From positions 44,088 to 108,087 of the forward strand of contig CAZWLD010000003.1 of NCBI GenBank assembly GCA_964634685.1: a stretch of 64,000 bases of DNA, written 5' to 3'. Positions 1-7,359 of the stretch are shown one piece after another. Source of the stretch: CAZWLD01 sp964634685 (lineage in GTDB: Bacteria; Bacillota_I; Bacilli_A; Acholeplasmatales; JAEDCM01). Under the pieces are notes generated by a model. That model saw only the letters and a list, made by a program, of their open reading frames with translations. It did no database searches and was not told where the DNA came from. The position numbers were made by a program, and so were the translations under genes. The stretch's first letter is position 1. Each line of letters starts with the position of its first letter.

Positions 1-3000
1 GAACCGATACTTGTAATTTCGCCTCTACATTCAACTGTTCTTAAATTTGATAATCCACTAAACATACTATTAGGTATTGAAGTAATTCCACTACCCAAAA
101 CAATAGTTTCTAAACCGCTACATCCTCTTAATGCAGTTGAATCAATTGATGTAACACTATCAGGAATAACTAAATTAATAATATTTTTACAATTCATAAA
201 TGCTCGTTCTCCTATACTTGTAATTGAATCAGAGAAGGATAAACTTGATAAATTTGTACAACCATCAAATGCATAGCTTGAAATTTTCGTAGGACCCACA
301 ACACTAATATTTGTTAAATTTGAGCAATTTTGGAACAAGTAGTCTGACATCGTTCCGTTTCCTGTTAAATTAACAATTCTTAAAGAAGATGGTACATAAT
401 AAGTTGTATAATTCTGCACAGTGGATGTACCACCAGTATAGCTAGTTGTACCAAAAATATATCCAAAAGTATTCCCATTTAAAAGTGACAACGGTAATGA
501 TAATTCATTTAAACTTGTGCATCCTTTGAGAGCTCCACTTATTTCACTACTAGTTGCGCCAACATACTTAACACTTTCAGGAATAATGATTTTTGTCAAG
601 TAAGAACAATCTCTAAATGCATCAGAATAATATATTTGATTTGTTGTATCCTTTAATTCAAATGCTCCGGTATTATCTGTTGGTTTACCAAAATATATTT
701 TGTTATTAATTAAATAATCATCCACAATTAAATTACTTGAAATTAATGTATCAACAATAACATCATTATTGTCTCCTATATATCCCAAAAGAGTATCTTC
801 ACTTATATGTATTTCTATTAAATTTACACATCCATTAAATGCAGATGAACCAATATAGTTTACACTAGTTGGGATTTCCATGCTTATTCCTTTATATCCA
901 CTAAATGCATATTCTCCTATGCTTGTTATTGTTGGATTATCCCATACTATATCACAAGTACAATTATAGAATACATATTCTCCTATGCTTGTTACACTAG
1001 TTGGGATTTCTATACTTGTTAAACCGCTACAACCTTCAAATGCATAGTTTCCAATACTCGTTACACTTGAAGGAATTGTTATACTTGCTAATCCACTACA
1101 ATCATAGAATGCATGATCTCCTATACTTGTACAGCCTTCTAATATTTTTACTGTTTTCAAGCAGCTTGGAACATAATCCGCATTACGAAAAGAGCTGCTA
1201 GCACCAAATATATATCCTAAATATGATTCGTAGAAACCATTTCCGATAAATGGTAAAGTAATACTTTCCAAACTACAGCCACTAAATGCACTAATTCCTA
1301 TTTCTGTTACACTTGATGGAATTACAATGCTTGTTAAACTACTACAATTCCTAAAAGCATAGTTTCCTATACTTTTTACGCTTGTTGGGATATCTATGCT
1401 TGTTAATCCACTACAACCACTAAATGCACATTCTCCTATGCTTGTTACGCTTGTTGGGATTTCCATACTTATTCCTTTATATCCACTAAATGCATATTCT
1501 CCTATATTTGTTATTGTTGGATTATCCCATACTATATCGCAAGTACAATTATAGAATGCACATTCTCCTATGCTTGTTACATTCTCTGAAACAGTAATAT
1601 TTACTAAATCACTACAATTATAGAACGAACCATACAATAAACTTCCTCCTAATACTGTTACACTAGTTAATGTTGATGGTATGTAATAAGTATCAGTTCT
1701 TGTACTTAAACCATAGTAATATTGTTCTGTGGCAACTCCTCCATCATAACTAATAGTACCAAATATATATCCAAATGGATATTGATAAGTGTCACTTGAT
1801 GTTTTTATTCTTTCACCTATAAATGGTAATGTTATTGAAACTAAGCTACTACAACCACTAAATGCATATTCTCCTATGCTTGTTACGCTTGATGGGATAT
1901 CTATACTTGCTAAGCCACTACAACCTTTAAATGCATAATTTCCTATCCTTGTTACGCTTGATGGAATGTCCACACTGGTCAATCCTGTACAATTATAGAA
2001 TGCATAATTTCCTATGCTTGTTACGCTTGTTGGGATTTCCATACTTATTCCTTTATATCCACTAAATGCATATTCTCCTATACTTGTTATTGTTGGATTA
2101 TCCCATACTATATCGCAAGTACAATTTTTAAATGCATATATTCCTATGCTTGTTACACTAGTTGGGATATCTATGCTTGTTAATCCACTACAACCACTAA
2201 ATGCATATTCTCCTATACTTGCTACACTTGAAGAAATTACTACGGTTGATAAGTTACTACAACCACTGAATGAATACCCCTCTATACTTGTTACGCTATT
2301 TGGGATTTCTATGCTTGTTATACTACTACAACCACTAAATGCATATTCTCCTATGCTTGTTACACTAGTTGGGATATCTATTCTTGTTAATCCACTACAA
2401 CCACTAAATGCATATTTTCCTATGTTTGTTACGCTTGATGGAATGTCCACACTGGTCAATCCTATACAATTATAGAATGCATAATTTCCTATGCTTGTTA
2501 CATTCTCTGAAACAGTAATATTTACTAAATCACTACAATTATAGAACGAACCATACAATAAACTTCCTCCTAATACTGTTACACTAGTTAATGTTGATGG
2601 TATGTAGTATGTTCCAGATGTTATGCTACTAGTACTTGAACCATAGTAATATTGTTCTGTGGCAACTCCTCCATCATAACTAAAAGTACCAAATATATAT
2701 CCAAATGGATATTGATAAATGTCACTTGATGTTTTTATTCTTTCACCTATAAATGGTAATGTTATTGAAACTAAGTTACTACAACCAATAAAGGCTGATT
2801 TTCCTATGCTTGTGACTCTTGTTGGAATTTCTATATTTGATAAATTACTGCAATATGCAAATGCATAATTTCCTATCCTTGTTACGCTTGATGGAATTGT
2901 TATACTTGCTAATCCACTACAACCATAGAATGTATGATCTCCTATGCTTGTTACACTTGTTGGAATATCTATGCTTGTTAATCCACTACAACCTTCAAAT

Positions 3001-5033
3001 GCAGAATTTCCTATGCTTGTTACACTTGATGGAATATCTATGCTTGTTAATCCACTACAACCTTTAAATGCGTAATTTCCTATGCTTGTTACATTATCTG
3101 AAACAGTAATATTTACTAAATCACTACAATTATAGAACGAACCATACAATAAACTTCCTCCTAATACTGTTACACTAGTTAATGTTGATGGTATGTAATA
3201 AGTACTACTTTCTCTACTTGTTGTACTTGAACCATAGTAATATTGTTCTGTGGCAACTCCTCCATCATACCTAATAGCACCAAATATATATCCAAATGGA
3301 TATTGATAAGTGTCACTTGATGTTTTTATGCTGTCGCCTATAAATGGTAATGTTATTGAAACTAAGCTACTACAACCACTAAAGGCTGATTTTCCTATGC
3401 TTGTTACACTAGTTGGGATTTCTATACTTGTTAAACCGCTACAACCTTCAAATGCATAGTTTCCAATACTCGTTACACTTGAAGGAATTGTTATACTTGC
3501 TAATCCACTACAACCACTAAATGCTGATTCTCCTATACTTGTACAGCCTTCTAATATCTTTACTGTTTTCAAACCACTTGGAACATATTCATTCTTAAAT
3601 GCAGATCCATACGGACCAAATATATATCCTAAATATGATTTGCCGGAACCATTTCCGATAAATGGTAAAGTAATACTTTTTACTCCACTACAACCACTAA
3701 GTGCATATTCTCCTATACTTGTTACGCTATTTGGGATTTCTATGCTTGTTAAACTAGTACAATCAGCGAATGCATATACTCCTATACTTGTTACGCTATT
3801 TGGAATTTCTATGCTTGTTATACTACTACAACCACTAAATGCATGATTTCCTATACTAGTACAGCCTTCTAATATCTTTACTGTTTTCAAACCACTTGGA
3901 ACACATTCACTATTAAGTCCAGTTCCAGACGAACCAAATATATATCCTAAATATGATTTGCCGGAACCATTTCCGATAAATGGTAAAGTAATACTTTCTA
4001 AACTACTACAACCATAGAATGCATGATCTCCTATACTTGTTACGCTATTTGGGATTTCTATGCTTGTTATACTTCTACAACCACTAAATGCATATTCTCC
4101 TATACTTGCTACACTTGAAGAAATTACTACGGTTGATAAGTTACTACAACCACTGAATGAATACCCCTCTATACTTGTTACGCTATTTGGGATTTCTATG
4201 TTTATTAACTTACTACAGTTATAGAATACATATTCTCCTATACTAGTTACACTTGATGGGATTTCTATACTTGTTAAACTACTACAATTATAGAATGAAT
4301 ACCCCTCTATACTTGTAACTCCCTCAGGGATTGTTATACTTGTCAATGAACTACAATTTTTAAATGCCAACCTTTCTATGCTTGCTACACTTGAAGAAAT
4401 TACTACGGTTGATAAGTTACTACAACCAGAAAATGCACCTTCTCCTATGCTTGTAACGCTTGATGGAATTTCTATACTTGTTAAACTAGTACAATCAGCG
4501 AATGCAAAACCTCCTATTTTTGTTATGCTAGTTGGAATAGTTATACTTATTAAGTTACTATAATCAACGAATGCAGAACGTCTAATTTCAGAAACAGGTA
4601 GTCCATGTACAGTAGATACTATGTTGAGAGAAAAACTAGCTTCATTCCATAAATTACATCCCACTACAACATAATAACTACTGTCTGCACTTAATGTATA
4701 CCACACATTATCTATAAGCACACTATCACTATTGTTAGATTTTTCATATCCACAAACAGCACAAACACCATCCTCAAATTGATGTTTCTCTGAATCTTTG
4801 ATTTCATTTACATGCTCGCAAGTTGCCGCATGCCAATGATAGACATCATTATAACTCCATTCACTCGAGTAGCTATGTGAATGAGTTGTCTGATTGTTAT
4901 TAGTTGTCTGATCATTATTAGTATCAACAGGATAATCCGGTCTCACTGCTGTACCGCATGATGTTAATAAAAATGACACACTAATCATTAACATCAAAAG
5001 ACAAATAATTGATAATCTTTTCCCTCTCCTCAT
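1..5033 (-). CDS. Giant BspA-type leucine-rich-repeat surface lipoprotein (3' end outside window)
   Basis: The reading frame is open from an ATG at 5033 to the left edge, so at least 1677 codons are present and the C-terminus is missing. The N-terminus is a lipoprotein signal: a basic start, a hydrophobic stretch and a lipobox ending LLTSC (Cys about residue 25). After a Thr/Asn/His-rich linker comes a His/Cys segment with HWHAATCEH and GVCAVCGYE motifs, seen in many gut-bacterial surface proteins. The rest is tandem LRR_5 repeats of about 23 residues (type SIGEYAFSGC...I.IPTSVT) interrupted by spacer modules containing GYIFG. BspA-family proteins are surface exposed and often bind host or bacterial ligands; the ligand here is unknown. 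The start is uncertain: a strong AAGGAGGAG lies about 38 bases upstream of the ATG and no standard in-frame start sits at normal spacing from it. Confidence 0.9.
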   Translation of the reverse strand, partial: MRRGKRLSIICLLMLMISVSFLLTSCGTAVRPDYPVDTNNDQTTNNNQTTHSHSYSSEWSYNDVYHWHAATCEHVNEIKDSEKHQFEDGVCAVCGYEKSNNSDSVLIDNVWYTLSADSSYYVVVGCNLWNEASFSLNIVSTVHGLPVSEIRRSAFVDYSNLISITIPTSITKIGGFAFADCTSLTSIEIPSSVTSIGEGAFSGCSNLSTVVISSSVASIERLAFKNCSSLTSITIPEGVTSIEGYSFYNCSSLTSIEIPSSVTSIGEYVFYNCSKLINIEIPNSVTSIEGYSFSGCSNLSTVVISSSVASIGEYAFSGCRSITSIEIPNSVTSIGDHAFYGCSSLESITLPFIGNGSGKSYLGYIFGSSGTGLNSECVPSGLKTVKILEGCTSIGNHAFSGCSSITSIEIPNSVTSIGVYAFADCTSLTSIEIPNSVTSIGEYALSGCSGVKSITLPFIGNGSGKSYLGYIFGPYGSAFKNEYVPSGLKTVKILEGCTSIGESAFSGCSGLASITIPSSVTSIGNYAFEGCSGLTSIEIPTSVTSIGKSAFSGCSSLVSITLPFIGDSIKTSSDTYQYPFGYIFGAIRYDGGVATEQYYYGSSTTSRESSTYYIPSTLTSVTVLGGSLLYGSFYNCSDLVNITVSDNVTSIGNYAFKGCSGLTSIDIPSSVTSIGNSAFEGCSGLTSIDIPTSVTSIGDHTFYGCSGLASITIPSSVTRIGNYAFAYCSNLSNIEIPTRVTSIGKSAFIGCSNLVSITLPFIGERIKTSSDIYQYPFGYIFGTFSYDGGVATEQYYYGSSTSSITSGTYYIPSTLTSVTVLGGSLLYGSFYNCSDLVNITVSENVTSIGNYAFYNCIGLTSVDIPSSVTNIGKYAFSGCSGLTRIDIPTSVTSIGEYAFSGCSSITSIEIPNSVTSIEGYSFSGCSNLSTVVISSSVASIGEYAFSGCSGLTSIDIPTSVTSIGIYAFKNCTCDIVWDNPTITSIGEYAFSGYKGISMEIPTSVTSIGNYAFYNCTGLTSVDIPSSVTRIGNYAFKGCSGLASIDIPSSVTSIGEYAFSGCSSLVSITLPFIGERIKTSSDTYQYPFGYIFGTISYDGGVATEQYYYGLSTRTDTYYIPSTLTSVTVLGGSLLYGSFYNCSDLVNITVSENVTSIGECAFYNCTCDIVWDNPTITNIGEYAFSGYKGISMEIPTSVTSIGECAFSGCSGLTSIDIPTSVKSIGNYAFRNCSSLTSIVIPSSVTEIGISAFSGCSLESITLPFIGNGFYESYLGYIFGASSSFRNADYVPSCLKTVKILEGCTSIGDHAFYDCSGLASITIPSSVTSIGNYAFEGCSGLTSIEIPTSVTSIGEYVFYNCTCDIVWDNPTITSIGEYAFSGYKGISMEIPTSVNYIGSSAFNGCVNLIEIHISEDTLLGYIGDNNDVIVDTLISSNLIVDDYLINNKIYFGKPTDNTGAFELKDTTNQIYYSDAFRDCSYLTKIIIPESVKYVGATSSEISGALKGCTSLNELSLPLSLLNGNTFGYIFGTTSYTGGTSTVQNYTTYYVPSSLRIVNLTGNGTMSDYLFQNCSNLTNISVVGPTKISSYAFDGCTNLSSLSFSDSITSIGERAFMNCKNIINLVIPDSVTSIDSTALRGCSGLETIVLGSGITSIPNSMFSGLSNLRTVECRGEITSIG
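1621..3370 (-). repeat. Three near-identical long modules inside the LRR gene
   Basis: A block beginning tagaacgaaccatac occurs at 1621, 2542 and 3133. It includes the codons for a spacer peptide with ATEQYYYG, IFG and FIGERI-like segments, and continues for about 200 bases with few differences. The intervals are 921 and 591 bases, both multiples of three, so gain or loss of a unit would keep the frame. The differences cluster in a short stretch around 1690-1710, 2610-2640 and 3200-3225. Confidence 0.8.
3540..4010 (-). repeat. Second family of repeated spacer modules in the LRR gene
   Basis: A unit reading cagccttctaatat...actgttttcaa and ending in ccatttccgataaatggtaaagtaatact is present near 1128-1265, 3543-3680 and 3860-3995. 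It encodes a spacer with GYIFG and LPFIGNG followed by new LRR units. Copies two and three are almost the same, differing mainly over a short variable patch (about 3585-3620 and 3900-3935). Confidence 0.7.
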
Positions 5034-5185
5034 TTTTCTTTGGAATAATCCTATTGTACTTAAGATTATTCTCCTCCTTCATTACTAAATTAAAGCGATA
5101 TTATGAGTACAACATAATCAAATATCTTACATACTTTTAACCTTAAAATTAAGTTTTAATATATATAATATATTTATCCATTTTC

Positions 5186-5212
5186 ATTTTAACCCCCCCC
5201 GACCTTTGTCAA
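5186..5212 (-). promoter_or_regulatory. Promoter with G8 tract in the spacer, upstream of the giant LRR lipoprotein
   Basis: On the minus strand a perfect TTGACA (-35, 5207-5212) is followed by a 15-base spacer containing eight consecutive G (C run at 5193-5200) and then TAAAAT (-10, 5186-5191). Fifteen bases is shorter than the usual 17, and the G tract is conspicuous in this AT-rich DNA. Slippage by one or two G would change promoter strength. The remaining 5034-5364 interval shows only AT-rich leader and the terminator of the next gene. Confidence 0.6.
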
Positions 5213-5316
5213 GATTTTTGGAAAATATTGTTATATTTTGTCTAAATTTCGATTCAAAGTCCCTGTTATATTGTAGTTGTAATATAAAGAAGACAATAGA
5301 GAGTATAAATAAAAAA

Positions 5317-5340
5317 AGTCTCTTTATTAAAAAGAGAACT
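5317..5340 (-). terminator. Intrinsic terminator after the VbhA-like gene
   Basis: Minus strand AGTTCTCTTT, short loop, AAAGAGACT, then seven T. The stem has one bulged base. Confidence 0.6.
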
Positions 5341-5364
5341 CAAATATTTCTAAACAAATCTAAA

Positions 5365-5541
5365 TTAATTTTTTTTGTAAAATGAAACAATGATTTTATT
5401 TGCTTCCTTAAAGCTTATCTCACCATTCATTGCCCTTGCAAGGATTTCTTTTACACGATTCTCAACAATACATCCTTCTTGCTCAACCATTCCAATAGCT
5501 GATCTTAAAATTACTTCCTTTGTCGCCTTTTTTTCTTCCAT
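5365..5541 (-). CDS. Small protein resembling VbhA-type antitoxins (58 aa)
   Basis: An open frame of 58 codons starts at an ATG preceded by AAAGGTG at good spacing and follows an extended -10 (TGTTATAAT, TATAAT at 5578-5583). The product begins MEEKKATKEVILRSAIGMVE and continues with an EG turn, a helix, then NGEISFKEANKII. The layout helix, EG, helix, GEIS..EA, helix resembles the short antitoxin fold of VbhA, the partner of Fic-domain toxins. No Fic gene is beside it, so it may act on a distant partner or simply share the fold. The family assignment rests on pattern recognition only. Confidence 0.6.
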   Translation of the reverse strand: MEEKKATKEVILRSAIGMVEQEGCIVENRVKEILARAMNGEISFKEANKIIVSFYKKN

Positions 5542-5628
5542 AAATTATTCACCTTTCTTTGCCTTTCTTATACATATATTATAACATATTTATATATATA
5601 AATCTACTCAAATCAGGGCTTTCAGAAA

Positions 5629-5655
5629 AAAAGGCCTATTTTTTTTAGGCCTTTT
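5629..5655 (-). terminator. Intrinsic terminator of gpmI
   Basis: AAAAGGCCT and AGGCCTTTT flank a T-rich loop, followed on the minus strand by a T run. It lies directly behind the gpmI stop codon. Confidence 0.8.
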
Positions 5656-5660
5656 AAGAA

Positions 5661-7157
5661 CTATTTAATCAATACTTTTCCTGTCATTTCCTTTGGAATC
5701 TCAACACCCAATAAAGTTAACATTGTTGGAGCTAAATCGGCTAAAGTTCCATCGCTTACTTCATAGTCTGGAGAAGTGACAATTAATGGTACTTTGTTTG
5801 TTGTATGAGCAGTGAATGGCTTACCATTTTCATCAATTAGCTTTTCAGCATTTCCATGGTCAGCGGTAATTAAACAAACACCACCTAATGAAACAACCAT
5901 ATCAACAACCTTCATTAAGCAATCACCAACGGCTTCTACTGCTTTAACAGCCGCATCAAAGACTCCAGTGTGTCCAACCATATCACAGTTGGCATAATTT
6001 AAAATAATGGTATCTGGACAATCATTTTGTAACTCGTATAATACCTTTTCTGTTACCTCATAAGCGCTCATTTCAGGTTGTAAATCATAAGTCGCAACCT
6101 TTGGTGAATTGACTAAAACACGCTTACTTCCAGGAATATCTTTATCTTCTCCTCCATCAAAGAAGAAGGTTACATGCGCATATTTTTCCGTTTCCGCAAT
6201 TCGAAGCTGAGTCAAACCAGCCTTAGATACTACTTCGCCATAGGTATTTGATAAATCCTGTAAGCCAAATGCTAAATCACCCTTTACAGAATCAGCATAA
6301 AGCATCATTGAAACAAAGTAAATGTCATGTGGTCCCTTTGATGTATCAACACCATTAGCTCCTGGATTAGAGAAAGCAGTCGCAATTCTAATTGCACGGT
6401 CAGGTCTAAAGTTCGCAAAAATAATTGAATCGCCATCGGTAATCATACCATTTTCATCAGTGATGAATGGCACAACAAATTCATCCGTTACATCCTTTTC
6501 ATATGAAGCCTTTAAGCCACAAATTGGGCAAGCAAATTTTTCACCAACGCCAATTGTCATCGCATCATAGGCCTTTTGAAGACGATCCCAGTTATTATCA
6601 CGATCCATTGCATAATAACGACCAGAAACAGTCGCGATTTTTCCACCCTTATCCATAATTGCTTGTAAATATTTTTCAGCTGATTTAGGTGGTACGTCAC
6701 GTCCATCAAGGAAAGCATGGACATAAACATTCTCAACACCTTGTTGCTTCGCTAAATCAAGTAAAGCAAAAATATGATTCATATGGGAGTGAACTCCACC
6801 ATCGCTACATAAAGCAAAAATATGTAATTTTGAATTGTTCTTCTTAACACGGTCGGTAGCCTTTAGGAATGCTGGATTTGTAAAAAAGCTTCCATCCTTA
6901 ATTGCTACATTGATTCTTGTTAATGATTGATAAACCGTACGACCAGCTCCAAGTGTTAAATGGCCAACCTCCGAATTACCCATTTGGCCATCTGGAAGAC
7001 CTACAGCCTCACCACTAGCCTCTAAGGTCGCATGGGGATAAGCCTCATAAAGCATATCATAATTTTTCTTATTTGCTGCCATAATGGCATTTCCTTCTTT
7101 AGAATCTGATAAACCAAAACCATCCATTATGATTAATGCAACAGGTTTTTTACTCAT
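5661..7157 (-). CDS. gpmI: 2,3-bisphosphoglycerate-independent phosphoglycerate mutase
   Basis: Interconverts 3- and 2-phosphoglycerate in glycolysis using two Mn ions and a phosphoserine intermediate. The 498 residues match the family length of about 510. Near the start are the metal-site DGFGLS and the catalytic serine motif MGNSEVGH (about residue 60); the C-terminal half has the alkaline-phosphatase-type TADHGNAE and the metal-binding HTTNKVPLIV. The start ATG is preceded by AAAGGAG. It is a single-gene unit with its own promoter and terminator, divergent from the GH13 gene and sharing the 200-base regulatory interval. Confidence 0.97.
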   Translation of the reverse strand: MSKKPVALIIMDGFGLSDSKEGNAIMAANKKNYDMLYEAYPHATLEASGEAVGLPDGQMGNSEVGHLTLGAGRTVYQSLTRINVAIKDGSFFTNPAFLKATDRVKKNNSKLHIFALCSDGGVHSHMNHIFALLDLAKQQGVENVYVHAFLDGRDVPPKSAEKYLQAIMDKGGKIATVSGRYYAMDRDNNWDRLQKAYDAMTIGVGEKFACPICGLKASYEKDVTDEFVVPFITDENGMITDGDSIIFANFRPDRAIRIATAFSNPGANGVDTSKGPHDIYFVSMMLYADSVKGDLAFGLQDLSNTYGEVVSKAGLTQLRIAETEKYAHVTFFFDGGEDKDIPGSKRVLVNSPKVATYDLQPEMSAYEVTEKVLYELQNDCPDTIILNYANCDMVGHTGVFDAAVKAVEAVGDCLMKVVDMVVSLGGVCLITADHGNAEKLIDENGKPFTAHTTNKVPLIVTSPDYEVSDGTLADLAPTMLTLLGVEIPKEMTGKVLIK

Positions 7158-7200
7158 AATATACGCTCCTTTTTTTATAATATTTATATCACTTATTTTA

Positions 7201-7230
7201 ATTATACAAGAAAAAAAATAATACCGTTAA
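7201..7230 (-). promoter_or_regulatory. gpmI promoter
   Basis: Extended -10 TTGTATAAT (hexamer 7201-7206) with a partial -35 (TTAACG, 7225-7230) at 18 bases. The transcript would start about 35 bases upstream of the ATG. Confidence 0.5.
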
Positions 7231-7254
7231 GTAAAGCGTTTTTATTAATATTTT

Positions 7255-7268
7255 TGAAAACGTTTTCT
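7255..7268. promoter_or_regulatory. cre / CcpA-type operator
   Basis: TGAAAACGTTTTCT matches every position of the catabolite-responsive element consensus TGWAARCGYTWNCW. It lies between gpmI and the maltosyltransferase-like gene, about 60 bases upstream of the latter's start point. It could be read by CcpA or by a related LacI-family sugar regulator. Confidence 0.7.
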
Positions 7269-7279
7269 TGTTATTTTAG

Positions 7280-7290
7280 GTAACCGTTAC
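7280..7290. promoter_or_regulatory. Palindromic LacI-family-like operator
   Basis: GTAACCGTTAC is a palindrome except at its centre, with the central CG typical of LacI/MalR-type sites. It sits where the weak -35 region of the downstream gene would need help or could be blocked. Confidence 0.45.
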
Positions 7291-7317
7291 TCTAATAAAA
7301 AAGATATTTTCATATGG

Positions 7318-7323
7318 TATAAT
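7318..7323 (+). promoter_or_regulatory. Extended -10 promoter of the GH13 gene
   Basis: TATGGTATAAT gives a perfect TATAAT with an upstream TG. There is no good -35 at 17 bases, suggesting regulated transcription. AGGAGG at 7344-7349 is the ribosome site. The same TATGGTATAAT string precedes the glycogen phosphorylase gene. Confidence 0.65.
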
Positions 7324-7359
7324 TGACTTGTAAATAATAAAATAGGAGGCACATAAATT

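Noticed and set aside
2014..2475. Plus-strand open frames across the LRR region
   Set aside because: They are antisense shadows of the repeat codons of the minus-strand LRR gene, without ribosome sites.
1..4600. Periodic repeats suggesting a CRISPR array
   Set aside because: The period is about 69 bases, the units are in frame and encode LRR_5 repeats, and there are no unique spacers.
4981..5082. 33-codon frame starting ATGAAGGAGGAG ahead of the giant LRR gene
   Set aside because: Its start codon overlaps what looks like a ribosome site, it has no site of its own, and the peptide has no signal for a leader function.
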